Source: Perkinsus marinus ATCC 50983 (Eukaryota; Perkinsozoa; Perkinsida; Perkinsidae). From it: DNA of 64,000 nucleotides. The first letter of the stretch is position 1. Each line of letters starts with the position of its first letter. The stretch is from positions 115,826 through 179,825 of the forward strand of contig NW_003214267.1 in the NCBI RefSeq assembly GCF_000006405.1, read 5' to 3'. Below are positions 1 through 9,670 of this stretch, piece after piece. Under the pieces are notes generated by a model. The model had not been told where the DNA came from and made no database searches. It saw only the letters and a list, made by a program, of their open reading frames with translations. The translations under genes and the position numbers were made by a program.

Positions 1-2181
1 TTGCAGTTTCACAAGTGATATGAAAAACATATTTCACTTCATATCGCGTTTTTCACATGGACGATTACTCCTTCACTCTTGTCAAACTATGGGGTTCCAT
101 ATATAGTATAGCGGAGCGATGCACATATGAGCGTCTGATCGATATTAGCTGTGGCGTACGCATGCGCATTCTGATCTTGTGCGCGCTGCTGCCGCATTAA
201 TCAGTTATGTCTCGACTGATACCGTATAGTATTCATAGTGGGCATTCCCGAGTGAGCCACAACACATAGTCACGTAAAACGGGTGAAATTTACGTAAAAC
301 GGATGAAATTTCCCCAACGATTACCTGAGCTTGCAACATGAGTTGATAAACCATCACACTAACATATGGCTGGCCAATGAATTGTAGAATTTGCCCGAGC
401 ACATCGCAGAGCCCGGCTATGGCCAGGAGCCGCCATTGACCATCACGAGACCATATGAATTTTATCTGAAATATAACACTAATTCCGTGACTAACAGTAA
501 GTTTGGGAAAATAAAAACACCAAGTAAAAGACAACAGTACAAGTAGTCTCGATGAAAGATTAAAAAAATTACGACATCGCTCCGCTAGGGAGGAAAACAC
601 TGGTGTGTGTGCCTTGGGAAAATTTCAACGCCAAGGCAAAATTTTTTGTCGAAAACTCCCATTTTCAACAAAATATCAACTATTGGGTTAAAAAATGAGG
701 AAAAAAAAAGAATAAGCGTTTTGGATAATTATTCTCCAAAACGCTTATCTTATTTTTCTCACAAACAAAATGCCGAATTTAGGCGACCGATTCACTGATG
801 GTATTTTCAGGTGAAAACGATGTCTTCATACATAGAGTAGACCATGGAGTCGGAACAGCATTTTATACTAATTTTCACATGGTAGATTATACGAGTCGCG
901 AAAATCATGAACGAACGATTACACAGGACTCACCGAGAATCACTGATGCATAGTATTCGCTCTACTACAGTGCGAAGGCTATTACCAAGTAGCCGCAATA
1001 AACCACCAAGTCGTGGACTTTCCCACTCATATGAGACAACGTATTGTAGTATATACTACTATCAGTATTACAGCAGGGATAAACTGTAAAGTAGAGTACG
1101 AAGCAAACAGTTATGCATATCTAGGTTTTCAAACTGGTTTTTTTCACTTCGAGACTTCACCACTGTGCTACGTTGTCAATCGATTCATATTGATATTACT
1201 CAAAGTTGACTTTCGTACTCCCAAAAATTGAAGCCGTTGGTAAATACTACTCAACACTATATATACTCCTACAGTGTAACGATATTAACATCTTTATATG
1301 CGTGATTATTAAGAATTTTCGTTTAGCCGAAAAAATTCCCCCTGCGAGAGTTACCTGCTGCTTCGTAATGTACCCCATGATATACCGATACGTGCATGTT
1401 GAGGTATATATCGTGAAGTATACTATAGCATTCGCGATGGCCGTCACGAAGCCAGAGTAGGGTCCCAAAGGCTCTGCGCGAATCTTACCCGCAACCACAT
1501 CAGTTGATCTGAGGAGTTTCCTCATTAATTAGAGGAGTTCATATACTAGTTGATTTGGAAATTTGCAGGTTTTTTTTCTGAATTTTCACATCTTCACCAA
1601 TGCGTGTAATTGACCATTTCCCACAGCGACTTTCCTAACATTAGAATGAGAACCTTACTGGTTGGAGACTTTCGATATACTCTGTGGAAAAAAGATATTC
1701 ATCAGCAGCAACTGAGTCATTATACAACCCGTTAAAAATTCGAAAAATCTCTTTTTGTATTAACTCGTGCCCGAGAGCATTCCAAGAACTTTGTAATAAT
1801 TTCCGAAGACTTTGTAATAATTTCCAAAGACTTTGTAATAATTTCCAAAGACTTTGTAATAATTTCCGAAGACTTTGTAATAATTTCCAAAGACTGTAAA
1901 AAATTTCCAAAAACTTTGTAATTATTTCCAAAGACTGTAAAAAATTTCTAAATACTTTGTAATAATTCCAAAAATTTTGTGATAATTTTCCAAGTCGCTT
2001 ACCCAGTGACAATGACAGCGAACATGAGTAAGGATATAACAAGCTGATCATGTCGGTATTGTTCTCCCTCTGTTACAGCTGCCTCCGTGGTCGTCGTCGG
2101 CCTTCCCACTGTTGGAGGCATCGTTGAATTACGCTGCAATGTGGTGGTCGGTATCTTCCCACTGGGCGATGAATCATCCAT
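1..2181 (-). CDS. CRT-like (drug/metabolite superfamily) transporter, partial
   Basis: Multi-exon gene running off the left edge. Exon 1 (2181-2003) starts at the first ATG in frame, encodes a Ser/Thr/Pro-rich head, then a membrane segment (LVISLLMFAVIVTG), and ends at a GT donor. Exon 2 (from 1508; 3' end not fixed, about 1375) encodes GPYSGFVTAIANAIVY. A clean later exon (465-325, 47 codons, AG/GT bordered) encodes LLAIAGLCDVLGQILQFIG followed by QPYVSVMVYQLMLQAQ. The order 'membrane segment, K...lG.YSgFVT...N, then aiagLcDvlgqilqfiG...QlmLq' matches the chloroquine-resistance-transporter branch of DMT carriers, known in apicomplexans as a digestive-vacuole peptide/solute exporter. Substrate and location here are unknown. 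A roughly 1 kb intron separates exons 2 and 465-325. Family assignment is by eye; an SLC35-type carrier is the alternative. Confidence 0.6.
2..60. repeat. MITE family B fragment at window edge
   Basis: Begins with a diverged form of the family B terminus (GCAGTTTCACAAGTGATATG) and continues with the family's inner motif CATATCGCGTTTTTCAC. The other end is not present, so it is a truncated copy. Confidence 0.55.
268..313. repeat. MITE family B end fragment, doubled
   Basis: Two tandem copies of the family B terminal motif, TTTACGTAAAACGG-TGAAATTT, lie directly downstream of the CRT-like exon at 465-325, inside what should be its intron. No opposite terminus is visible nearby. Confidence 0.5.
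600..800. repeat. A-rich imperfect hairpin, possible MITE
   Basis: Around 716-752 a 14-bp perfect stem (ATAAGCGTTTTGGA and its complement, 9-nt loop) is extended by A-rich/T-rich arms to about 30 bp (TGAGGAAAAA... against ...TTTTTCTCA). It lies in the large intron of the CRT-like gene. No target duplication was seen, so element status is unproven. The open frame over it is low-complexity. Confidence 0.3.
1785..1995. repeat. 21-bp minisatellite
   Basis: About ten tandem copies of a 21-bp unit, ACTTTGTAATAATTTCCAAAG, with point variants (CCGAAG, TGTAAAAAATTT). The unit length is a multiple of three, so a spurious repetitive open frame (Lys-Leu-Leu-Gln-Ser...) appears on the minus strand. It falls between CRT-like exons 1 and 2, so it is probably intronic. 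Confidence 0.85.
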
Positions 2182-2800
2182 ATGGTACAACACCCACTGA
2201 GAGGGATTATTGATAATCCTATGTCCTCAAGCTAGGGTAATACCTAGCGTGTTCACATTATTTTGCTGTGAAGGCATAATCGTGCGTGGAAAATTCACGT
2301 TCTCAGGAGTCTCCGGCATTTTCTACTCACTGTATTACCCCATCTTACTATTTTCTGTGGAAGCAGAGTTATACACAAATGGTAGATTATATCATCATCT
2401 ACTGAGCATTTACATGCATTTCTTGCATTTAGGTCAAATATACTGAGTAAAGTTTTCTTATCACATTCCGGCGATCTCGAGGGTGAACTGACTGCTGTGC
2501 AAACACTAGTCTAACCAATCGATTATTATCTACATAGAGACAAAGAGCGATGGGTGATACTGAAACTCGCAATGGGAGGGAGTCCCAGGGGACAAATTGC
2601 ACAACGGCATTCCAGCGCTGGAACTAAACAGTTCATTGAGATGGAGTTCAATCATATGACCAGATAGCATTCACTGTACTGGGTTAATAAGAAATACTTG
2701 GTTCTATCAAGAGTGCCACTTGTATTGGATGAGTCCGAAGACAGTCCGTTGGATGAGTCCGTTAGGGTGCATCGCTCCGCGAAAGCTTAACTCTTCTTTG
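2182..2800. other. Spacer between CRT-like gene and eL41 copy 1
   Basis: Divergent intergenic region between the minus-strand CRT-like gene and the plus-strand eL41 gene, so it must hold both promoters. A short direct repeat, GGATGAGTCCG, occurs twice (about 2727 and 2750). No coding pattern or RNA gene was recognised. Confidence 0.5.
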
Positions 2801-2801
2801 A

Positions 2802-2819
2802 ATCGATCAGCTGATCGAT
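2802..2819. promoter_or_regulatory. Palindromic site ATCGATC-N4-GATCGAT upstream of eL41
   Basis: A perfect inverted repeat with 7-bp arms and a 4-nt centre (AGCT), about 60 bp upstream of the eL41 ATG. The same arms and spacing recur at 31405-31422 (centre ACGT) and at 59456-59473 (centre ACGC, upstream of the uL24 gene). The second eL41 copy keeps only the right half (GATCGAT at 4970-4976). A dimeric factor site for ribosomal protein genes is an inference. Confidence 0.4.
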
Positions 2820-2878
2820 TTGATGTAGCTTGGATTCCATTGTAGTTCCCTTCACACCAGGGTTTGGTCTTCTCCAAC

Positions 2879-2998
2879 ATGGCTCATAAGTCCAACCCCT
2901 ATAAGAAGGCCCGCGCGGCCATGCGTTGGAAGTGGAAGAAGAAGCGTACTCGTCGTCTTCAGCGTAAGCGCCGGAAGATGCGTCAGCGTTCCAAGTAA
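2879..2998 (+). CDS. RPL41: Ribosomal protein eL41 (copy 1), 39-residue form
   Basis: Single-exon 39-codon gene. Residues 15-39 (MRWKWKKKRTRRLQRKRR, then KMRQRSK) are the canonical 25-residue eL41, an almost wholly basic helix that bridges the two subunits in the ribosome. It is preceded in frame by 14 residues, MAHKSNPYKKARAA. I chose the upstream ATG because I recall a similar N-terminal extension in apicomplexan eL41. The two copies here are too similar to test that choice, and the inner ATG at 2921 is the alternative. At least 60 bp of 5' leader is shared with copy 2. Downstream there is a small GT-AG intron in the apparent 3' UTR (about 3067-3117), then a non-coding region with snoRNA-like hairpins. 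Confidence 0.93.
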   Translation: MAHKSNPYKKARAAMRWKWKKKRTRRLQRKRRKMRQRSK

Positions 2999-3326
2999 AC
3001 TCATCTCTGAGTTCACTTTCCGCCCGCTGTTGTCGAGAAGCTGCTGATTCCCAAGGATAATGAGAGGTAATTTCCCCTACTCTAGATAGTTGTTGTTCAT
3101 TATCTTGCTATTTTCAGGTTGATGATAGCATCATTCGACTTGTCCAAGGCTGTCATCGCTACTTCTAACCCCGGTCTCAAAGAGTCTCTGTCGTCGTGGT
3201 GTTCTCAATTAAGTGTCTCTCCTCTACGGAGCGCCTTCTAGTAGGGATGAGGTTTCCTCGGTTCGCTGAGGAGGATATCTTTATTCCCAATGGAGAGCTC
3301 CGGAAATCTGTAATTGATAAGATCAT

Positions 3327-3374
3327 ATGATGATAAAACACGACGGTCTTATGAACCCACTAGATGGGATCTGA
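3327..3374 (+). ncRNA. Possible box C/D snoRNA
   Basis: A perfect C box (ATGATGA at 3327-3333) and D box (CTGA at 3371-3374) lie 37 nt apart, with weak outer pairing (ATAAG about 10 nt upstream, CTTAT about 7 nt downstream). The position between eL41 and the H/ACA pair fits a snoRNA cluster. The boxes are short and could be chance. Confidence 0.22.
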
Positions 3375-3418
3375 TTCCACTTATAACTCAGCTCACTCTG
3401 ATAAGATCTGTTTATTAC

Positions 3419-3551
3419 GGCAATTCCGACACTTGAAGTTGGTCTGTTCACGTCAGTGACAAACTTCTTTATATTGCCAATATAGAATCGTTAGCTCAGC
3501 TGTCTGATCGGTCGTCATACTGGTACAGATCGTTCATTGCGCGATACACTT
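3419..3551 (+). ncRNA. H/ACA-type snoRNA candidate 1
   Basis: The layout is hairpin-hinge-hairpin-tail. Hairpin 1 is closed by GGCAAT (3419-3424) with ATTGCC (3473-3478). A hinge follows with a matching H box, ATAGAA (ANANNA). Hairpin 2 is closed by ATCG with CGAT. ACA (3546-3548) comes immediately after, placed as the usual 3 nt from the end. A second copy follows 20 nt downstream with most differences in loops, which supports a conserved structure. Target uridines were not identified. GAR1, the protein that binds this RNA class, is encoded elsewhere in the window. Confidence 0.6.
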
Positions 3552-3571
3552 TAATGATTATTTTTCTCATT

Positions 3572-3706
3572 GGCAATTCCGGCACTTGAAGTTGGTCTGT
3601 TCACGTCAGTGTAAAGCTTCTATTTACATTGCCAACATTGCATCGTTAGCTCAGCTGTCTGATCGGTCTTCATACTGGTACAGATCGTTCATTGCGCGAT
3701 ACAACT
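3572..3706 (+). ncRNA. H/ACA-type snoRNA candidate 2 (tandem copy)
   Basis: Tandem paralogue of the RNA at 3419, with the same closing stems (GGCAAT/ATTGCC; ATCG/CGAT) and an ACA at 3701-3703. The hinge is AACATTGC, which misses the ANANNA consensus by one base. The second hairpin is nearly identical to copy 1. The first differs in its distal part, with TTTACATTGCC replacing TTTATATTGCC and other loop changes. Confidence 0.55.
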
Positions 3707-4960
3707 TTTTATGGTCGTTTTCCGATGGCTTTTAACATCCCTCGTGTGAAGCGGTGAAATTCAGTAGCTGCAGCGGTACTCGCTGGGTATTGCCATCGCA
3801 TAGATAACATGCTGTCCTCTTAAGTGGGTTGATCGTATGCCAGGGCTCTCCACCGAAGCCGAAGTTTACGGCCGACTCTGTTGGTCTTTCTAGCGGCTTT
3901 GACTAGCAGCTCTGGACATCTCTATTCACTGACCTATAATGTTCTCGGGGAGAATCCATTTTGGGTTTTCGATATGGCTAGAAACGCATCCTACCATCGT
4001 TTCCCATGTAACTGTCTTCACATCAAGAACGTTTCTTGCTATGTTATAAAACCAAAGGTAGATGTATCTCTGTTTCTAATCGCTGTCTCGTCTTGAGTGA
4101 TGACTTAGATAGTCATATGCTTACAATAGGCAGCGTATAATTCTAGTTACTCGGTGTTGCGCTTTCCTTATCAATGGGTTTGTTGCTATGATGTGTATCG
4201 TACAGTCTAGAAGTGTCGCACTTTTCTCGTTGATTGCTTTGTTGCTACGATGCTCTTAAGTGCAACAAGGCACACTCTGTGGTGAGGGTTGTCGTCAATC
4301 GTTACAATTCCCAACTGCCATGCAGAGGAATTACGATGCAGAGTTACGATTCCTATACTCGGTGAGTTGAAAAGACTCACGGAGCTTCATATTTTCGAAT
4401 CATTCCAAGGAGTATTTCATAAAAGTTGTTTCCCGTAGTGAAATCTATCTCAGATTAGAATACACAACGTTGTTGGGGTAGATGCCAAATGCTTTAATGC
4501 GTGATAGAACTGATGGTTGTTTATAAGCATTCCGTAGAGACGGTTCATCAGAAATGGGTGGTATGGCGATTAAACTCATGAACGAGCGTGTCTGTACTCG
4601 ACCAGTTCACTCGATGCCGACAGACCTCGTATAGCCGTTGGAAGAATTTAATTTGTTCGTAGTCAATCCGGGTCCTATTCATCTTGCCGTAAACGTGATG
4701 GTCTGATGAACATATCTAGTGAACGAATAATGAGTAACTCGATCTAGGACTTCGCGATAGAGATTTTGGCAATCTCGTGCACTTCTGTATTTGAATTTCG
4801 GAATCTGATATACATAGTGGTAAGGGCGAAATCGATTCTGTGGAACTATAAAAGAGAATAGTCAGTCCTTAATCATATGGTGTAGATGATCTCTTCGAGA
4901 GCGATCGGCGAGGTACAATTATGGTGATTGGTGACAGCGACCAACACAAAGCTTATAAAA
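3707..4960. other. Non-coding stretch between the eL41 copies
   Basis: No convincing coding frame over about 1.25 kb, though the stretch contains many short complementary arms. Examples are GGAAT...ATTCC near 4326-4354, AAATGCTT...AAGCATT near 4489-4533, and GTTCAT...ATGAAC near 4545-4584. This is the texture expected of further structured RNAs or of a non-coding snoRNA host transcript, but none could be assigned. TAGTCATATGCTT near 4109 equals a stretch of the 18S rRNA 5' end in sense orientation; no further rRNA follows. Confidence 0.4.
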
Positions 4961-5035
4961 TGCTCGAGTGATCGATTTGATGCAGCTTGGATTTCATTGT
5001 AGTTCCCTTCACACCAGGGTTTGGTCTTCTCCAAC

Positions 5036-5155
5036 ATGGCTCATAAGTCCAACCCCTATAAGAAGGCCCGTGCGGCCATGCGTTGGAAGTGGAAGAAGAA
5101 GCGTACTCGTCGTCTTCAGCGTAAGCGCCGGAAGATGCGTCAGCGTTCCAAGTAA
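5036..5155 (+). CDS. RPL41: Ribosomal protein eL41 (copy 2), 39-residue form
   Basis: The protein is identical to copy 1 (2879-2998), and the DNA differs by only one silent change seen (CGC to CGT at Arg12). The duplicated block includes at least 55 bp of leader, beginning near the shared TGATCGATTTGATG motif. Sequence identity stops just after the stop codon, where a different downstream region with its own small GT-AG intron (about 5174-5220) begins. The near-perfect match implies recent duplication or gene conversion. Both copies look functional. Confidence 0.93.
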   Translation: MAHKSNPYKKARAAMRWKWKKKRTRRLQRKRRKMRQRSK

Positions 5156-5224
5156 AGGATAACAGTCCAAGGTAAACCATCGCTGGGAAAGTCTCTACTT
5201 TACATACGTTTTTGCTTTCAGATG

Positions 5225-5887
5225 CTGTGATGATGAAGATACTCGAGAAGAATTGTTACCCTCTGCCAATTGACGACTTTTGTGTCCCGCTTTTGCGGTC
5301 ATAATAATAATCGCCCTCCCGTGCTTATGTGATGTGTATTGAGTTCGCAGTTGGGGAGGAGGAGATAACATAGTCCAAAATCAGCTCACCGTACTCGTCT
5401 GTTTGTGTGTATCAAAAGAGATAGTCTATCAGTCGAGTTTCCTAATACAAACCATCATAGATGGCTAAAGTCACCTAATTTCTGTTTAGTAATCGAAAGC
5501 CATAGTAAGAATTATCATCTCTGTACATATCCTATTCACAAATCATCATCAAATATGCTCACTAAATATCACTCCTTCTCCTGATATTCGCTTGATATTA
5601 TGCAAGCGATTCCGCGGTTCACAGAAGGAGTTCAGTCGAGATGGGGGTTGTATGCGGCGTCAAAACTGTGCCACTTGACAAACGGGTTCGCGGACAAACG
5701 CAACACATTCGATGGGTGAATGATTACACTCCAGATTTGCGATGGAATACGATCTGAAATGAATCGTGAAATAGAAAAATGATTCACTGCAGACCCATGG
5801 AATCGATGCCGGGGTCTCTAGCGCAGGGTGAAAGATGTGAAGTAGCGGACCAATAAGAAACAACTGACTCGATCACCTATCCAGCAA
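5225..5887. other. Intergenic, nothing recognised
   Basis: Space between eL41 copy 2 (plus) and the membrane protein (minus), so it holds two convergent 3' ends. TGATGATGAAG near 5228 resembles a C box, but no paired D box was found. Confidence 0.4.
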
Positions 5888-6589
5888 TCATTCAGAAGGA
5901 GAATCATTTGCGGCCGATGGGGGCGTCCAAAGAGTGTAAGACGGTATTCGGTGAAGACCAAAGTCAAACGCGTCTACTGTATGGAAACCGAGTGCATCAA
6001 TACTGAAAAAGACTTGGGCGGTCAGGTTTGAGCCTGAAGGATTTACAAAGCCCGTCGCCACCAAATAAGCTGGTAGGGTATAGAGGTCATCGCTCATGGG
6101 CTTCACCACGAGGCTCTCGACTTCCAGGCGACCAATAGATTCACGAAGCCCAAGGTATCTCGTGTTTGGAATATAATAGTAAAGAGGAGCATAGACAGAT
6201 TGGATAGTCATGCCTGTCCACATCCTATTGCGGATTCTAAGGTCAATAGTGCCTCTCACGCAGTGACGTGCTGCACTCTGTAGAGTTATTAAACCGCACC
6301 AGACGTGTTGATTCAAATTCAGTTTTTCCACTGAAAGCTGCAGAGCCGATGTGGGGTGGTAGACCATAAGTAGCACGATGCAAATATAGTATAGGCCGCA
6401 AGCCAAGGACAGTCCAGGCAACAAAGCCCATACAGCTAGATGATACCAGAATCCCCTTTTTTTGTCAGCGATACCCTTGAGGATCCGCCACAACTTCAAT
6501 GAGATCCTTCCAGATGGTGGCGGTCTTGACCATCGTAGAAATCCACTCGGAGTATCAGCAGAGTCATATTCAGCAATAACAGGTTTCAT
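5888..6589 (-). CDS. Single-pass membrane protein, unknown function
   Basis: Intronless 233-codon frame with a good ATG at 6589. The N-terminal 50 residues are basic and Pro/Ser-rich. One strong membrane segment follows at about residues 52-77 (WALLPGLSLACGLYYICIVL). The remaining 150 residues are rich in beta-type hydrophobic alternation (VESLVVKPMSDDLYTL; SNLTAQVFF) with one N-glycosylation sequon (NLT). This is the layout of a type II membrane protein with a lumenal/extracellular beta-sandwich, like the LEA14/NDR1-type proteins, but I cannot confirm that family. Neighbours give no clue. Confidence 0.65.
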   Translation of the reverse strand: MKPVIAEYDSADTPSGFLRWSRPPPSGRISLKLWRILKGIADKKRGFWYHLAVWALLPGLSLACGLYYICIVLLMVYHPTSALQLSVEKLNLNQHVWCGLITLQSAARHCVRGTIDLRIRNRMWTGMTIQSVYAPLYYYIPNTRYLGLRESIGRLEVESLVVKPMSDDLYTLPAYLVATGFVNPSGSNLTAQVFFSIDALGFHTVDAFDFGLHRIPSYTLWTPPSAANDSPSE

Positions 6590-6599
6590 ATCGGTGCGA

Positions 6600-7522
6600 T
6601 GCAGAAACGGAGGTAGACGGCGTTAGAGCGTGAATCACGTGGCGTCACGTCTCGCGCCGTGTCACGGTTCAGGTAGGGACTCTAAGGCTTGCGACAAGGC
6701 GAAATTTGATCTCCATGTGAAACCGATTGGTAGCAATCGTTATCATAGCATATTCCATTTGTCAGCGAACCCCTCTGAAGATAGGTGCCAGAACTGCCTC
6801 AGATATTCAACACGTGCCGAGGTTGAACTCGTGCCCTTACACGTGACATGATACACCGATATCGACTAGCACGAATTGACTGTGCAATACACAAATTGCA
6901 GACGAAGCCGAGTTGAAATTAAAGGCAATTTGAATTGATGCAATTCAAATTGAATCTGTGACGTATCTCTATGTGCGTCAGAGCAACGATGAGATGTTTG
7001 GCGTACTCTTATCATCACAGATGAGTGCTAAAATTGTCGTCTCGAGTACAGCGGAGCGAAGCGTTTCACGATGTACATAATCCTCACCGGCACCTACAGG
7101 GCGCGCGCCCCAAGAATTTCTTATCTCAGACCCAAAAAATCTTAGTGTCCCCGAAAACATTGAAATCCGAAGAATTGTAATGTAATGTTACCAAATCTTC
7201 TTCTTGAAGACAATGGTTGATGGGTTCGACAGATGATAAACTTCATGTGCTGGCGATAACATGGAAATTTTGAGGGAATTGTTAATTTCTGAACACGATC
7301 AGCCTCCTCAACGGAATTGCCGTGAACGCTCGTGTGCCGTGTGATGTTTATATTTGTGCAGGGTGCACAAATATGGAATCTCAGCTTAAAGCTAGCTGAT
7401 GATTTTATTAATATGATTGTAGATAAATTATCTACATTCCATCAACCCTTGCCTTGACTCTCTCAATGGTTAACACCGTTCGGCACGTTGCGTAAGCAGA
7501 GTATAAGTGCTTAACGCAACAG
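6600..7522. other. Intergenic with small palindrome
   Basis: No coding region recognised. GAATTGATGCAATTC-like short inverted motifs occur near 6930. A 19-nt perfect palindrome, TGTAGATAAATTATCTACA, sits at 7428-7446 (9-bp arms, 1-nt centre). Confidence 0.4.
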
Positions 7523-7707
7523 CAGTGTGGGAAAATATGCTCATGGTTGCCCACATATGTTGGTGACAATATGGAAATTCTGAGGAAAATTTCCGACATT
7601 TTTGCGGGTTCCTGTACATTTCTACCCTAGTTTGTATATAAACTCCTATAGTTAGTGAGAAAACTCCCAGGGTCAACTGAGGAAAGCGATCATATATTAC
7701 AACACTG
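7523..7707 (+). mobile_element. hAT-type MITE (family A), intact with 8-bp TSD
   Basis: 185-bp non-autonomous element running from CAGTGTGGGAAAATATGC to ...CAACACTG. It is flanked by a perfect 8-bp duplication, CGCAACAG (7515-7522 and 7708-7715). An 8-bp target duplication with CAGTG-type termini is diagnostic of hAT transposition. Inner consensus motifs shared by all copies are GGTCAACTACATGTGTTGG, TTTCTGTACACTTCTACC and CTCAGCTGAGGAAAGCG. There is no coding capacity. Confidence 0.92.
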
Positions 7708-7715
7708 CGCAACAG

Positions 7716-8692
7716 AGGCGACGGTGTATAGTTTTGTGCATGCGTGCACCGTATGTGATAATATTAATTTCGCTACAATAGTGATATAGTGGCACTTATG
7801 AGGTTGACTCACGCAGTATACGGGTCGGCTATCTACAGTTGATGTCCTTACGTGAAAAGTTACTATTATTACGTCGAACTGGACGCTCTTAAATCGACGT
7901 ACCGTTGTAATTGGAGTTTCTGTAGGGACATCTTAACACAAGAACTCGCTAGCCTCGCGAAATGGAAGATTTTGATAGTGATATGGAGATTGATAAAATG
8001 TAGGTGCGAAATTTGCCTAGTACGAATGATACGGCGTCGTGTTGAGTCTGGTTTACCACTGTACGGAAATGTTGCACACAAATGTCTCTTCAGATTCTTA
8101 TGATACTTGTCTTCCTCGCTAGCCTAGCGTATACTTTATGACTACTGTATTGATCATATATCAAGAATCACTTGTTAATAACTCTTGTTGACTTATCCAA
8201 CAACAAGTAATACCTGATGATGAAGCCAGTGAGTGGATGAAATGATGGTATTCTCCCATCGGTCAATATCAAATCTAACCTTGGTCGTGACCTGAATATA
8301 TGTCACCTACGCCCGTCAGATTACTATCGTCATGTATGGGTCCATGCAAGTGATTCTGCGGCCGACCACAAGTGTGAGCGCTTACAACCAGACCTAGTTC
8401 GCTGAATGAAACAGATTATGACGATTTCTTGTTTGGCTAGGTGTATCATATTTTGTGATAATGTAGTTTTCCAGTGGAGGAAAAACTGCATCGCAGTACT
8501 TCCATTGGTGAGACCTCGTCGGTGAATGCCTGCCCACATCGTGGGAGTGCGAATTTCTTGTTGTGGTTTTCGGCGAACTGCCTCTCCCGAACTCGCAGAT
8601 CAGAGCTTTCAAAGATCTTCGCGTATGGCAGCCATAAGGTTCGAATGCTGGTGATGGAGAAAAGCCGTATATAGATTTACTCGCGTTCTTCA
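7716..8692. other. Intergenic, no gene recognised
   Basis: Several overlapping short open frames on both strands, none with splice borders or a recognisable motif. A weak inverted repeat (TTGTTG...CAACAA) lies near 8184. Confidence 0.4.
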
Positions 8693-8884
8693 CACGTGTG
8701 GTGAAATTTGCACAGGATCAACCACAAGTGTTGGTGAGAATACGAAAACTCGGCGGAAATTTTGGAGAATTTCTGTTAGTTTCTTTCCACTCCTCGTAAA
8801 TATTCGCTCGTGAACTCATATGATTAGTAGGGATTCTATTGAGCTCAGCAGCTGAGGAAAACGAGCACATATTTCGCAACACTG
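8693..8884 (+). mobile_element. hAT MITE family A, diverged copy
   Basis: Contains ACAAGTGTTGGTGAGAATA, AGAATTTCTGTTAGTTTCT and AGCAGCTGAGGAAAACGAGC and ends ...CAACACTG. The left end is degraded and no target duplication is visible, so it is an older insertion. Confidence 0.75.
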
Positions 8885-9046
8885 TTTGTACCCAATGTGC
8901 GAGCAATACACTCGATATACTAAATACGGTTGTTCACGAAAATGTTTAAGAATTTACTCCAACGGGGTGAAAATAGAGAATGCAAGAGCACACGATGAAC
9001 ACACGAGTGTAATCGATCTCAGCGAGTTGTTCTTTTCACGATACCA

Positions 9047-9577
9047 ATGTCTGACGCTATCGTAGATGCTGCTTCGGCGATGCAGTCAAAGAACACTGCT
9101 ATCGACATACCATTTAAATTCAGGTTTGACTACTTGAAGATTGCTATAGAAATGGAATCGAAATTCGCCCACCTCGCGCACTATTACTACTTGAAAATTC
9201 TTGAGAGAAAACGGCATATCACCGAGTTTTGATCGCTAGTTACAATCAATGACTCATTTAGCTTTGAGAAAGAGCGTTTCCCAGAGTTCGAAAACAGTGA
9301 GAAATATCTTATTTCTCATCACAGATTTCAAATATGTGAAGACATTTACATGGGGAAACTGATTGAAGAATGTGTTCCTAATCGTGTGAAAAATTCGAAA
9401 TGAGTCGCTTTCTGCAATCACCTCAGCGACAAGGCCGACGCCAGAGCAGAGTATCGCAATCGCCTTCTAGCTGAGCATAACAGCGATGGTACCTCGTTGG
9501 CTCTCATCAAGCGGGACGAGGCAGTCTTCGCGAATGCTGATGAGGAGTTTAACGGGGTGGGCCGACGCCGGGTGTAG
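9047..9577 (+). pseudogene. Coiled-coil-like ORF with two in-frame TGA codons
   Basis: One continuous frame of 176 codons is interrupted only by TGA at 9230 and TGA at 9401, and ends in TAG at 9575. The three segments all have coding-like composition: charged, helical stretches such as FKFRFDYLKIAIEMESKF, then DIYMGKLIEECVPNR, then DKADARAEYRNRLLAEHN. A related but more decayed copy of the middle segment lies at about 12570-12700. Other genes in the window end in TGA (for example the surface proteins at 14984 and 17210), so wholesale reassignment is unlikely. The choices are a young pseudogene, stop read-through, or short introns I cannot place. No family was recognised. Confidence 0.5.
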
Positions 9578-9670
9578 CGCGAATAATTCCTAGAGAAAAA
9601 TAAAATATGTCATCAAGTGTGGTGACGTACAGTCGTGTGGGAGAATATACACATGGTCAACTTTGTGTGC

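Noticed and set aside
1641-2051. Long minus-strand frame with Lys-Leu-Leu-Gln-Ser repeats.
   Set aside because: It is the translation of the 21-bp minisatellite in a CRT-like intron, not a protein.
2720-2800. GATGAGTCCG repeats followed by GCGAAAGC resemble a hammerhead ribozyme core.
   Set aside because: The strict CTGATGA core is absent (TGGATGA with an extra G) and stems I-III do not form.
4100-4125. TAGTCATATGCTT matches the 5' end of 18S rRNA.
   Set aside because: Only 13 nt match, in sense orientation, with no further rRNA sequence; too short to call an rRNA fragment.
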